DNA from: Cercophora sp. LCS_1
Lineage: Eukaryota; Ascomycota; Sordariomycetes; Sordariales; Lasiosphaeriaceae
NCBI GenBank assembly: GCA_036250225.1
Contig: JAPZLL010000067.1
Location: 62,001 to 126,000, forward strand
Length of the DNA: 64,000 bases
Direction: 5' to 3'
The position numbers were made by a program, and so were the translations under genes. The first letter of the stretch is position 1; each line of letters starts with the position of its first letter. Shown one piece after another: positions 19,135 to 29,761 of this stretch. The notes under the pieces are model-generated. The model saw nothing but the letters and a program-made list of their open reading frames with translations. It ran no database searches and was not told the origin of the DNA.

Positions 19135-19488
19135 ATGCGCCTCGAATCACCGCTGACAAGCCGAATTTTGGTCGCTTGGCTCCTCTCTCTGCGGCCAGCT
19201 TCAAGTCTCCCCGCTGACCCCGCGATCCCGAGTCCTATCTCCCTCGACATCGTCCCTCGCGGTCCGTATGACTGCACGTGCACCAGAGGGCGGCGCACGG
19301 CACAAGGTCAATACTGTGGAGGATGTCGCTGGCGCGACACGGGCGAGTTTTTCATCATCAATGGCCGAAACGTGACGCACCTCTACGAGTGTGGTGGCGG
19401 TGGTAATTGCTACGATTACGGCTACGCAAGAGATTGTGCTGAAATCTCTGAGAATGACGACCCATCCGATGACTGTTTCGTGTGGTAG
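19135..19488 (+). CDS. Small secreted 8-Cys protein (effector-like)
   Basis: A single-exon frame of 117 residues. The N-terminus (SRILVAWLLSLRPASSLPA) is a plausible signal peptide after a ten-residue charged start. The mature part has eight cysteines: DCTC, YCGGC, ECGGGGNC, DCAEI and DDCFVW at the end, with short C-x-C and C-x2-C spacings. One N-glycosylation sequon (NVT) is present. The C-terminal third is acidic. No family is recognised. It lies between the pectin-degrading enzyme and a DUF3433 gene. A coding gene is likely, given the intact frame with signal and even cysteine count, but there is no homology support. Confidence 0.6.
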   Translation: MRLESPLTSRILVAWLLSLRPASSLPADPAIPSPISLDIVPRGPYDCTCTRGRRTAQGQYCGGCRWRDTGEFFIINGRNVTHLYECGGGGNCYDYGYARDCAEISENDDPSDDCFVW

Positions 19489-19598
19489 AAAATGGGTGCC
19501 GAGGATTATGTCGCTCTGGGTGGAAACAGAGTCAGAAGGGAACAAGAGCCGGTATAAGGGAGGTATCCAACAGTATTGCACGATATGTAGTTTGATTT

Positions 19599-22545
19599 TC
19601 AATACCTAAAACCTGCTCCAGCCGTCTCAGCGTACCCAATTTGAACCCGCATCTTACCGGACTCTCCAAGCATCTCTGACAGCTGATAGTTCCGACCTTG
19701 TTCCCTGAGACACGCCTCTATTTCCTTGGAACCCATCAACGAGGTGTGCTCAAGGTCTCTCAGTATGTCGGAGCCACAAACGTAGTACATGCACCCGGAA
19801 ATAGTCCTGGGCTCAACCGGCAGATTCGGCCACCTAACGGAAAAGGAGCCGACAAGGACGACGACCATTGTTGCCAGGATCGCCACCGACAGCCAAGCAC
19901 AGACTTTATGCATAGTCCACGTCAACGTTAGTCTGAAAGGGATGTTGGCCAGGAAGATGGGGGTAAAATGAGAGAGCAAGCTGACAATAGCGACGGCACC
20001 GCCAAACGCGTTGCGGAGCCTTATTGCTTGCCATACCCCGTCTGGCGCTGTGGTAGACTGCGAGGCAAGTATGGATGTCTCGGCGGGTTGTGGACGCAGG
20101 GCAAGGCGTCGGTATGGCTCCAACATGGTTGTCCCTAGCGAGGTAAGAAGCAAACCAGATCTGGGTCTTGGGCCACTTACACGAGTAAAACTCGTCCCAG
20201 AACAAGTCGACCAGGAAGCCAAGAGCTGTAAAGAGAAAGCTGCTGCCGAAATTCTGGCCGCTCATGAACTGTTTAAAGCCGTCGGTGATCGTTGCTTCCT
20301 CATAAACGATAATGATTGCCGAACATGAGCAGAGAAGTCCAAGAAACCCCAGGCGGCCTGCAAGTCTCAGAGCCCAGGGACGGCCACCGAACCTCGTTTC
20401 GTTGCGTTCCGAGGACTCGAAAAACCCGCTTGTGCTCTTGGCTGGTAGGGCCGATCCCAGAGGATCCCTCGCAGTAATGCAATAATGCCCTTCATCATCG
20501 CCGTCAACACCAGGGCAATATTCCAGTGAGAACTTGACATCGCCCATGCCGCCACCCGATCCTTTTGGCTTGGACGAATGTAAGGCCTTTAGAACACCCA
20601 ACGTCTCACCATCCCGCGGTACCAAGCCCGCAATACCAACCACCCTCCACGGATTTCCCGCCACCCCAGTCCGCCACTCCCCAAGAAACCACCCCACACC
20701 CACGATCAGCACCATCATGAGGCCAACAATCCCCTCGATAGCCCTCGCAGGCCCGTCAACAATGGCCAAGTTCAAAATGCACTTATAGAACTCATTAGGC
20801 GCGCAATTCCCAACTAACGCAACCCCAACCGCCTCGCTCGACAACCAGACACACACGCCCGATAAGATAAACAAGATGTCCGCCATAATGGCAACGGGCT
20901 CCCCAAACCGGCACAGCTGTCGCCAACTCGTCCTCAGCGCACCTATACCGCCAGGTGCTATGAGGAGCGAGTCGGCGGCTGTTGCGCCGCCTGGTCGAGT
21001 GAGGGCGTGGAACGGCACCAGGGCCTGGACATTGGCGTGGAGCGTCTTAGCTAGAATGGCAAAGAGCGTTGTGAGCGTCACCGGCATGAATGAGCCGGCA
21101 AAGTAGGAGGCCGTCGAGAGCGGGCGGTAGAGGATGCTTCCGGCGGGATGGTATGGGTCCGGTCCGGAAGGGAACATGTCGGCTGTGGGACGGGGACGAG
21201 AGTACTCTGTAAGTGTTAGTGTTGGGTTGCCCTGTTCGTTGGCAAGGGTGACGACGCTAGTGGATAGGGACTCGAGGTTCCAGGTTGTTGCCGTTGGTCT
21301 GCCGGCTGTGTCGCGGAGGGTGATGGGCGCGAGTCGCTGGGTGAAGCCAAAGGGAAAACTTGTCGATGTTGCAGTGGCTTGGCCGAGGGAGTTGGTGAGG
21401 GTTGTGAGGATGCCGGGAACGGGATTGGTGTAGCCTCTTGCCCGGGTCGTAGTGACGACGCGCGAGGAATCGAGCGTGATGGTGGCGATATCGCTTCCAA
21501 GAGTGGTTCGCTCGACGAAAGTCAGCGGCCCGTTCGGCCCATTCACAACGCGCGTCGCGATTTCTGTGACTTGGTCGGCGGAAACCGTCTTTGCAAAGTG
21601 GTAGATGGTTCGGCTGATCACTTCGTCCGCCCAGCAATCGGGCTCGTCCCAGTACGGGTCTAGAAGCATGACTTGGTCGGCGTCGTAGCTTCTGCAGTCC
21701 GCGTCCAAGAAAGACTTCCCGCCGCGGATGGGTCCAAACGCCCCAGAAAACTCGGGACTTTCCCACACGATGAGTGGGATTAGAACAGGACAGTCGTCCG
21801 TGTTGTTTGTCACCCAGCCCATGATGTCGTGCTTGACGCATCGGTCACTCGCGTCAACGCCAGGTGGAACCGGTGTCTTGAGCAGATTTGAAGGGCCGTG
21901 TGTCCAGCTGAAGGCCAGGGCGTAATGTGCCAGGACGTAGTCCGGGCCGAGCATGCCGTATCGATCTTCATCCTGACGGTTTGCGATTAGTAGCCGGCCA
22001 GTAGCCTTTCGATCAAGCCAATCCCAGCTCGAGTGGTTTGGGCGCTGGTAGACCCAAGGCGGGAAGGACGTTGGCCGAATGTACGGCTCTTCCACCGGGA
22101 TGGTTGTCGGTCCGCTCGTTACTGTTGGGCTCGGCTTAGCTGTGCCATTTGCAGATGCGAATGACCCGTCAGGAAGTGAGCTTGTGGGAGTTGAGACAGT
22201 GCTTTTCGGAGGCAAAATCGTCTCCAGAGTGGGAGTAGCCGATATTGGTTCTGGCACAGTAGCCAGGTTTTGTCTCCGCCGCAAGCCGGTACCAACAGGG
22301 ACGGACGAGGTTGTCCGGGTAGACTGGATCCCTCCCAGTGGCCTAAAGCCACTTATCCGATCTTGGACGACCGGAAGAGTGCGAAACCCGTATTCGAGGA
22401 GAGCGACAAGCGTGCAAGCATACAAGAACAAAGCTGCGAGAAATGGCCATCTGAGCGGCACAGGTTTGTAGTTTGGATGACTTAGATGCCGTTGTTGCTT
22501 TTCGAGTTTGCCGGTTGGAAGCTCTGGGTCCCCTGGCATATTCAT
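19599..22545 (-). CDS. DUF3433 multi-pass membrane protein
   Basis: Two exons (22545-20181 and 20134-19599) with a 46-bp intron (GTAAGT...CTCGCTAG) encode 966 residues. After a short cytosolic start comes a first membrane helix (FLAALFLYACTLVALLEYGF), then about 400 residues that are Ser/Thr/Pro-rich and probably extracytosolic. At least six more helices follow in two groups, including ADILFILSGVCVWLSS, IEGIVGLMMVLIVGVGWFLG and, after a cytosolic loop, GFLGLLCSCSAIIIVYEEA. The motif ending in DLFWDEFYS, then TTMLEPYRRLA, marks the DUF3433 repeats found only in fungi. Function is unknown; a wall- or surface-sensing role is only a guess from the large Ser/Thr-rich ectodomain. Confidence 0.85.
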
Positions 22546-23283
22546 GGTGGCGGAGTGAGGGTGGTCGAACGCCTTGTCGCCGTAGAATTCACCACCTCGC
22601 CATCAGCCACTCGCCGGCGAGTGACTCGCAAATCAGAGGTGCGCCTCGGCTACCTTAAATGTAAACAATGTTCATGATCTCGATCGAAATGTGCGCAAGG
22701 GGTTGAAGGCCTGAAGTCTCGAAGACCGAGCGAGGATGTTCTCAAATCACGAAACATAAGGGAATGTAGCGTCCGGCCTGGGTTCTATGAGGCCCGCAAG
22801 AGCGGAGGTTTGTTGAGTAGACTCCCCGGCCCTAATTTGGACAGCCAATCCTAACCCCGCGATTTAAATTGCTTACCCGAGTCCTCTCTTCGCGAGGGAA
22901 TTCTAGTTCCTGTGTGGGCACTTATTGCAATATTTCACAGCCAATCACAGCCAACACCATTTCGCACAGCCTCTTTTTCTTCCAGGACCAGTTGAATCTT
23001 ATCCACGGCGAGTGGCCCCTAGTAACTACCTATCCAGAGGGAGAGGTTCTCGTGCACAGGCGTTTGCGAACACTGAGGAATGGAACCCTCATCATTCGCG
23101 TGAGGATTCACTCGGGATGCTAGCCGAATTCCGCGCCAATGAGATGCTGCAGCACTCCTCCCCATGCATAAACCGAGGTAACAGCCGGCGATCACCATTG
23201 GACTTGGTTTCTTCAGCGACACCGGCTTTGTCCAAGCTCAAGTTCATTCCAATCCAACCACCATTGACATTGACAATAGCAAA
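22546..23283. other. Divergent promoter region between DUF3433 and HET genes
   Basis: No supported gene. AT-rich stretch near 22860 and CA-rich leader at 23230-23283 next to the HET start; the frame at 22925-23731 is a shadow that runs into the HET gene. Confidence 0.5.
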
Positions 23284-25470
23284 ATGCCTTCCTCAGACCC
23301 TCTCACGGTCCCAGAAGAGGACAATCCTAAGTTGTACTCGTACACCCCGCTCCCAACTTCAACCTCCATCCGTCTCCTCCACCTCCATCATACAACCCCG
23401 CTTACCATCACTCTCGAAACCGTGGACCTGTCCAACAACCCAACCTACAACGCCCTCTCCTATACCTGGGGAAACCCGCACCCCACAGGCGTCGACTTTA
23501 CATCTCACTTCCTCTCGGTCGCACCCACGTACTCAGCAGCTCACCGCATCCCAATCCTCATCTCCGGACACCACCTTCACATTCAGCAAAACCTCCACGA
23601 CGCCCTCACCACCCTCCCTTCCTCACCTCACCCGCTTTGGGTCGACGCACTATGCATCAACCAATCCTCGGCAACCGAGCGCGCAGCCCAAGTCCGCATC
23701 ATGGACCGAATCTACACCAACGCTGCAATGACGTTCATCTGGCTCGGTCGCGCAGATTCAACACTCATCGACACAGGCGACGCCTTCAACACCATCGAGC
23801 GGCTAGCCCGATACGACACCGACGCCTTTGACCGAAGCGACATCATCCCCTTTCGGAACCAAGCAGCAGATGTTTACAACTGCGTAGGGTTAGAACCCAC
23901 CACCTGGAAAGAATGGTGCGCTGTCGCAGGCTTGCTGAAACGCCAATGGTTCTCGCGCCTATGGATCGTGCAAGAGAGCATCCTCTCTCCTGCCATCACC
24001 GTCTTCTGCGGCGAGTACAGCGTGGCCTGGGAGACACTGGTGCACGCGATGAGGACCGTCGACGCGAGGTGTAACCTCCTCGGCACAAGACCGAGCACCA
24101 TCTTCATTGGGCATGACGAGGTCGCCGTCCCGTTGGAGAATAATGTGTTGAAGCTGGCGCGATGGAGGGATTACTGGCATGGTGATGATGCAACGAATGC
24201 CGGGCGCCCGTTTACGTTGGAGAGTCTTATCTACGATACGTGGACGTTTGTCGCAACGGAGCCAAGAGATAAGATATATGGCGTCTTTGGGCTGATGGAT
24301 GGACCGACGAGAGCAACGTGGGTGGTGGACTACGATACCCCTGTGGAAGAGGCGTACGCGTTTGCTACGAGGAGGGTGTTGCATCATGCCGGTAACTTGG
24401 GCATTCTCTCGTGTATTCAGGGCAAGGAGATGAGGAAGATTGGGGAGAGGCCGTCGTGGGTGCCGGATTTCGGGGTGCCGTACATGAACATGATGTGCAA
24501 CAGTGGAAGTTTTAGCGCAGCTGGGGAAAGGACGGTCGGTGAAGCTGTATGTTTTCCGTCGCCGAGGTGGGATCGTTTGAGGATTTTTGGGGCACGGGTT
24601 GACGAGATTGTTGAAGTGGCCAATGACCGGAACAATTATGTGAACAGCATGATGCTGCTGGAGAGCTCGTGGTTTGAGTTGGCCATGTTGTTGCCGCACG
24701 ATTATCACGGCTCGTCACAGAGCAGGGCTGAGGTCTTATGGAGAACCTTATGTGCGGATCAAGATGTTTCTGGGAAGACACCAGCCCCGGGGAAATTTGG
24801 GGACTTGTTCCGCGAGCTGTTGTGTGCGATGGTGGTTGTTAGGGCTGAGCTGGAAGAGGAGAAGTGTGCCGATGCGAATCCGCCTGCAAATTGCGCACCT
24901 TCTTTTGCGGAGGCCATGAGATGGGCAAGAAAGAGGTGGGAAGACCTTGGCTGGGATGAGCTCCGTGCTGAAGAGCTGAGGGGGAGGACCAGTTCTCGGC
25001 CGAGGTTACTGGCGCAGCCGGAATATGGATGGCTGGCCTTTACGCTGCTCAAAATGCAGATTCTGGCAAAGACCGGGGCTGGTGATGCCATTCCCGACTG
25101 GGACTCTCTTGAGAGATTTGCGAACAACCCGACCTACGTTATGCGGGTGAAGAATGGAGCAGAGAAAACACTGGTTTTACCCAATGATGCTGGCTTCATA
25201 AACTCGTATTCGCTGAGGTACGGAAAAAGGAAGCTTTTCATCACAGCACGGGGCTATCTGGGGCTTGGACCTTCGTCTGCCAAGGTTGGGGACTCGGTGT
25301 GTGTGTTTAGGGGAGCTGGTGGGCCGTTTGTGTGCATGCAGGATCCCGTGGAGGGTGAAGAGGAAACACCAAGGTTCCATATTGTGGGAGAAAGTTACGT
25401 CCACGGGCTCATGCACGGGGAGGCAATTGGCCTGGACGGTGTGGTTATGAAGGAAATTGAAATTGTCTAG
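23284..25470 (+). CDS. HET domain protein 3
   Basis: A single uninterrupted frame of 728 residues and the most canonical HET protein in the window: YNALSYTWGNPH (residues 55-66), LWVDALCINQSSATERAAQV (118-137) with FIWLGRAD after it, and WFSRLWIVQESI (222-233). DKIYGVFGLMDG closes the HET region. The central part has the usual RPSWVPDFG motif, and the C-terminal tail has GYLGLGPSSAKVGDSVCVF and IVGESYVHGLMHGEA. The start context (AGCAAAATGCC) is good. The role would be recognition or execution of vegetative incompatibility in the cytosol. Its leader diverges from the DUF3433 gene. Confidence 0.93.
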   Translation: MPSSDPLTVPEEDNPKLYSYTPLPTSTSIRLLHLHHTTPLTITLETVDLSNNPTYNALSYTWGNPHPTGVDFTSHFLSVAPTYSAAHRIPILISGHHLHIQQNLHDALTTLPSSPHPLWVDALCINQSSATERAAQVRIMDRIYTNAAMTFIWLGRADSTLIDTGDAFNTIERLARYDTDAFDRSDIIPFRNQAADVYNCVGLEPTTWKEWCAVAGLLKRQWFSRLWIVQESILSPAITVFCGEYSVAWETLVHAMRTVDARCNLLGTRPSTIFIGHDEVAVPLENNVLKLARWRDYWHGDDATNAGRPFTLESLIYDTWTFVATEPRDKIYGVFGLMDGPTRATWVVDYDTPVEEAYAFATRRVLHHAGNLGILSCIQGKEMRKIGERPSWVPDFGVPYMNMMCNSGSFSAAGERTVGEAVCFPSPRWDRLRIFGARVDEIVEVANDRNNYVNSMMLLESSWFELAMLLPHDYHGSSQSRAEVLWRTLCADQDVSGKTPAPGKFGDLFRELLCAMVVVRAELEEEKCADANPPANCAPSFAEAMRWARKRWEDLGWDELRAEELRGRTSSRPRLLAQPEYGWLAFTLLKMQILAKTGAGDAIPDWDSLERFANNPTYVMRVKNGAEKTLVLPNDAGFINSYSLRYGKRKLFITARGYLGLGPSSAKVGDSVCVFRGAGGPFVCMQDPVEGEEETPRFHIVGESYVHGLMHGEAIGLDGVVMKEIEIV

Positions 25471-25500
25471 CTGCATCCGAATTGCGAGAACGTCAGCGAG

Positions 25501-25532
25501 GACTCACCACCTCTGGGACTCACCACCTCTGG
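25501..25532. repeat. 16-bp tandem duplication
   Basis: GACTCACCACCTCTGG occurs twice head to tail, just 3' of HET gene 3. Confidence 0.85.
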
Positions 25533-28012
25533 AGCTCCCCGAAGTTAACCTCTCAAGTTGGTAAAAAGATTATGAAATATCAAGCGAGCCCCTTTTGGCA
25601 CCTCCAGAATTGGTAGTGTGCGTTTACTTTTTGTCCGGGAATTATTTCCCAAGCTCCTCTCCATCTCTGATTGCCAGCCGCTGATGGATTAGGACCTCTC
25701 TTTCATTTCCGGCTTTTCCCGTCAGAAAGAGTCGAGCCAGCTGCAAGCTTCGAGCCACAGTGGGCACTCAGAGTCCATCGTCCACTTTTATTCGCCACTG
25801 ATCTTCGCACCTTCGCCCAAGACAGAAGGTAGTATCGCGTTGATGTCTGCCGTTAAAAGACGCGTGAACTTGCTCTTTAGCTGTAACAACCGTCATAACT
25901 CTCCTCTACGGTCTGGTCCAAAGCCCAACATATTCACATGTTCACATCTCCGCATCTCCGGCTGCTCGGCCAAGCTTCCATGTCAATGCCCAAGCACAAC
26001 GGCCACTAACACGTCCCGGCGTGTTCAAGGTTCCGGGACGCGCCATGACATATGCAACCTCGGCAGAGCTAAGGTGATCCCCAAATCCGGCTCTCTGGCT
26101 CCCGGAATCGTCCGGCCCAACACTAACTGCTAGTCAGGAACAAGGCCATCGACGACGTCATGCCGAGCAGCGAAGATCGACAAGTCCCAGCGCCCCATTC
26201 TCTCAACGTTGATCATCACCACCGTCGCCCGTTGCAGACCACCATCCGAACCACCGTCTCAAAGACCGCCAAAACACCATTTTCCAGCTTGGCTGGAGAT
26301 CCCGAGAAAACGTCATCCCCTTTTCTGCACCAACGCCATCGACCATTGCCAGCACACACCATCTATTTTAATCCTCCTCAGCCTCATGTGGCTTTGTGAC
26401 CCCCCAACCCCCAACCTCACCGAGGAAACGACCGGGCCGGCCCCTCGTCCACCCGCACAGTGTCCGGGCCCTCCCGCTCCAAAACCCAGCCCTAGCCTCG
26501 GCAACCTACATACACTCCACCTGCCGCCTCCCGTGACTATCGCACGTAAGCCCGGCTTCATGATTGCCCCCTTTCTCCTTCCTTCCACTACATGCCCCAT
26601 GGACACCACCTTCTTTCACCTCCAGCATCTCGGCATGATGCATCCCTCCTCACAGCCAACCCTATTATACCTGAAACCATACTCCATCCTCCCGTCCCTC
26701 CCATCTGTTGCTTCTGCAAAAGCCCATCTCTTCACCGTGGCACAGAACATGTCGTATCCCCTCGCACACGGGTAGGTACTTATCACTCCAACCACGGCTC
26801 GATAATCCCCCATCCTCAGCCATCTAGATAAGCGCGCGAAACAATGTCCTTTCCATCATGGAACCGAAAAGCCTGGCTACCTACCTCCCTACTTATCGTA
26901 CCCACTTTGGTCAAGATCTGAAACCCAGGTCGACACTCTTGACAGTCTGCTTCTTTCCATTCCATCTTACGCGAAGCTTGTCGGACGCAGGTGTCTGTCT
27001 CCACGTCTCAGCTGGTGGTAAAAACAGCCTGGCCAATGCATTATGCAAACTTGCATTGCTTAATCCCATCAAGGGGAAACACCAATTGCGTACATGCCTA
27101 CCCAAATGACGAGCGCATAAAACAACCATTCTCCCGCTTCCCATCTGCCTCCTCCCGCTGCCTCCTCCCGTCGTCAAAAGCGTAAGCGGGCAACCTGAGC
27201 CGGCCCCTCAAGTCCCGACAACCGGGTCCCGGGACGACCTCCCTTTGGACGCCACGTGTTTTGGCTTGGTCTGCGGTTCGCCGAGCAAAGGGGACCACAC
27301 AGCGCCCGGAAAGCCCATCCTGAGTCGCTTGACTGGTGGCAAGTCATGTCCGGGCCTTGTGGCTGTCGTATTCACAGTAAGCTCCAAAAATGGCATGTTC
27401 ATCTCAACGAGGCTCCATTCTCTGCTCTGCGTTCTCCTCGACGCCCCAGGCTAAACCCAGGGCCGGAGGCTGTGGTCTGCTCCATACGAGCCAGACACAG
27501 CAAATCACACCCCAGCCACCTTGGCGGCAAAGTGCTGCCCAATATACATGACATGGTGTACAACGGATGCCTCTCTGCCCTCCGCTTTTTTTTCTGCTCC
27601 AGGCCATCCCTGTCGGCCCTGGCTCCGAGCCATGGAAACCCCAACCCAACTGCTGTGAGCCGCAAACCCCGCTCCCCGTCTATTTCGAGCCGCCGATCCC
27701 CTCCCCGGCGCCGCTTTGTACAATGGGAACGCGTCCCGGGCGGGTTATGTACAGCTCGACGGCCTTGCCGCGCCGTCGAGTAATAAGATCTAGACAACAA
27801 AAGCTAAGTGTAAACGATATGGCGGGCTGCCAGCCAGCACCACAAAACCGGCCTGTCAAGGCGCAAAGAAAGGAGCGATGTATTCCATGAGCCGGGGTAT
27901 CTCGAGTTGGAAATGTGAAAACAGATGGAAAGGGAACGGACGCAATCACGTGGTCGCCGGCCGCGTGTCATTCGTCGAGGAAATCGAGGCGTAGGTCGTG
28001 TCGTCATGGTCT
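25533..28012. other. Intergenic, no supported gene
   Basis: About 2.5 kb of mixed-composition sequence with pyrimidine-rich stretches (26160-26800). The longest frame, 26209-26775 on the plus strand, is Pro-rich because the DNA is C-rich and has no motif. A T9 run lies near 27588. Confidence 0.5.
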
Positions 28013-29627
28013 TCATTTTCGGAGCTTAACCTTTTCGGCCAAGTTCTTGAGCCAGCCGGAAGCCCCGTGCCTTCGGTCTTCGTGTCCCTCGCGGACCATG
28101 AAAGCCTCTCGGTGCATCGGCCCAACAATATCCACGTCGCCGCGTTCCGGGAATTTGGCGTCATCGCTGAGCATGCGCGGGATTGCATCCGCCACCACCT
28201 CGTCAGCTGCCCGTCGGAGCTGTGAGCTCGCGAGCGCGTCGCCGCTGATGTGTGGGTCCAGTCGCTGGATCAGCTCGTCCTCGGTCCGCAGCCACTCCTG
28301 CTCAATCTCGGCCCATTTGGCTTGCGTGAGGCTGTATGTTGGCGATGTAGTTCCGTAGTGCTCGCCCGTGCGGACCAGGTGTCGCGTGTAGTTCAGCCTG
28401 GCCATGCCCCAGTCCTGTCGGAATGTTTGCAGCGCTGCGAGGTCTGCTCTCTCGGGCGCGTACGGCCTGGGCTCAATCGTAAAGTTGGCGTGTCCAAGAC
28501 GGTCTGACCAAGCATCCTGGTGGTCGAGGATGCAAGGAACGGGTGACGGGGTTTCACTGTGCGTACTTGAGACGGTCCCTCGACGGAACGACGACACCGA
28601 AGCCTTGGTGCTGAGGGGTGGCGTGGGGTACGTCTGAGGTGCGGGGAGCTCCCCGACCGGGGATGGCGCGACCGTGGGCGATTGCAACGGGGACTGCTGC
28701 AATGAGCGGGGAGGAGGGCCTGCTGTCATCAGGGGCGGCAGCAGCGGCGTGGTAGCCATGGCCCGGTCGCGCTCAATTGTCTTGCCAGCCGCCGCCGGCG
28801 ATATATCGAGCGGCAGGGGTAAGCTCTCGACGCTCTCATAGAACGACAGAGCAGGTGTCGCTGGGAGAGGGGGTTCGTGGCGGTCGAGAGGCCCCCGCGC
28901 AGGCGCTGAAACCGAAGACGAACGACTCGAGGTTGCTCGGGAGTAGACTGGACGCTGGTCCAGCGAAGGATCGGAAGCAGGAGAAAATGTCAGATGGTTT
29001 CGCCTCGATGATGACCTCCACCGGGGCAAACTGGGTAGCCTTGATCCCAACCTGCTGCCCCAGCTCGAGAACCCGGCGTCCGACCCATGTCGTCTCTTTT
29101 TCTGTCTCGGGCTGCCATTGAAGTCGGTGTCGCTCAGGAAGCCAAGGTCGTAGTCAAACTCGACCTCGGTCAGTGCGTAGGGGTAGTTCGTCGGGCTGTG
29201 GACAGGGTCTTCGTGGTGTTGGCAAGGTTGGTCACCTGTAGAGCTGTCAGCAAACAGGCGACAGGGCAGACGACCGGTGCACCTACACAGGCAGCTGTAG
29301 AGACCGGCATGCTCGAAGCGCTGGGGCATGACGGTCGTGTCTTCCTCCTCCCTTTCTGACGGGTCCTCTTGCACGTCGGGGAGCTGCGACTTGCTACTTT
29401 TGTTCGCGGCGACATGGACGGGCGGGACGGGCGAGACCGGTGCGTCGGACGAGACCGAGGCAAGCGAGGATGCCGAGCCCGAGTATCTGGGCTGTGTGCG
29501 TGAAAAGGTCGGTGTGACGGGCGAGGGCGACGCGAGGTCGGACGACGACGAGCTGTGGGTGTAGTAGATTAGGGTGTGGTCGACGTCGCTAGCTGCGGGC
29601 GCCGGAGCTTGTTGATGCTGAAAGTGC

Positions 29628-29658
<31 letters not shown>

Positions 29659-29731
29659 GCTGCTGCTGCTGCATGCGCCGCTCCACCTCGACCTTTTGCG
29701 GCAGCAGCAGCGGTTTCAGGCCGGTCGACAT
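28013..29731 (-). CDS. Pro/Ser-rich polyQ protein, conserved ascomycete type, unknown function
   Basis: 572 residues from MSTGLKPLLLPQ (ATG at 29731); an upstream in-frame Met at 29761 is less likely. The N-terminus has a run of 15 Gln followed by HFQHQQ. The centre (about residues 80-400) is low-complexity Ser/Pro/Thr with an acidic patch (DPSEREEEDTT) and basic stretches (RQKKRRHG). The only globular-looking part is the last 150 residues: NFTIEPRPYAPERADL, QTFRQDWGMARLNYTRHL, KWAEIEQEWLRTEDELI and a basic end (WLKNLAEKVKLRK). It looks like a mostly disordered regulatory or scaffold protein. A small intron near 29236-29290 (GTAGGT...CTACAG) is possible and would be in frame. The long upstream region may hold its leader and control elements. 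Confidence 0.75.
29628..29672. repeat. Trinucleotide repeat, (TTG)n(CTG)n, coding for polyQ
   Basis: About 15 units, CAA and CAG on the coding (minus) strand, within the N-terminus of the Pro/Ser-rich protein. Mixed codons at one end should limit slippage there. Confidence 0.9.
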
Positions 29732-29761
29732 GGTGACACGCCCGTGTCCCCGACACGGCAA

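Noticed and set aside
22925..23731. 268-codon plus-strand frame
   Set aside because: It overlaps HET gene 3 in another frame and becomes a Ser/Pro/Thr shadow of its codons.
26209..26775. 188-codon plus-strand Pro-rich frame
   Set aside because: The pyrimidine-rich DNA explains the Pro/Ser content; there is no signal or domain.
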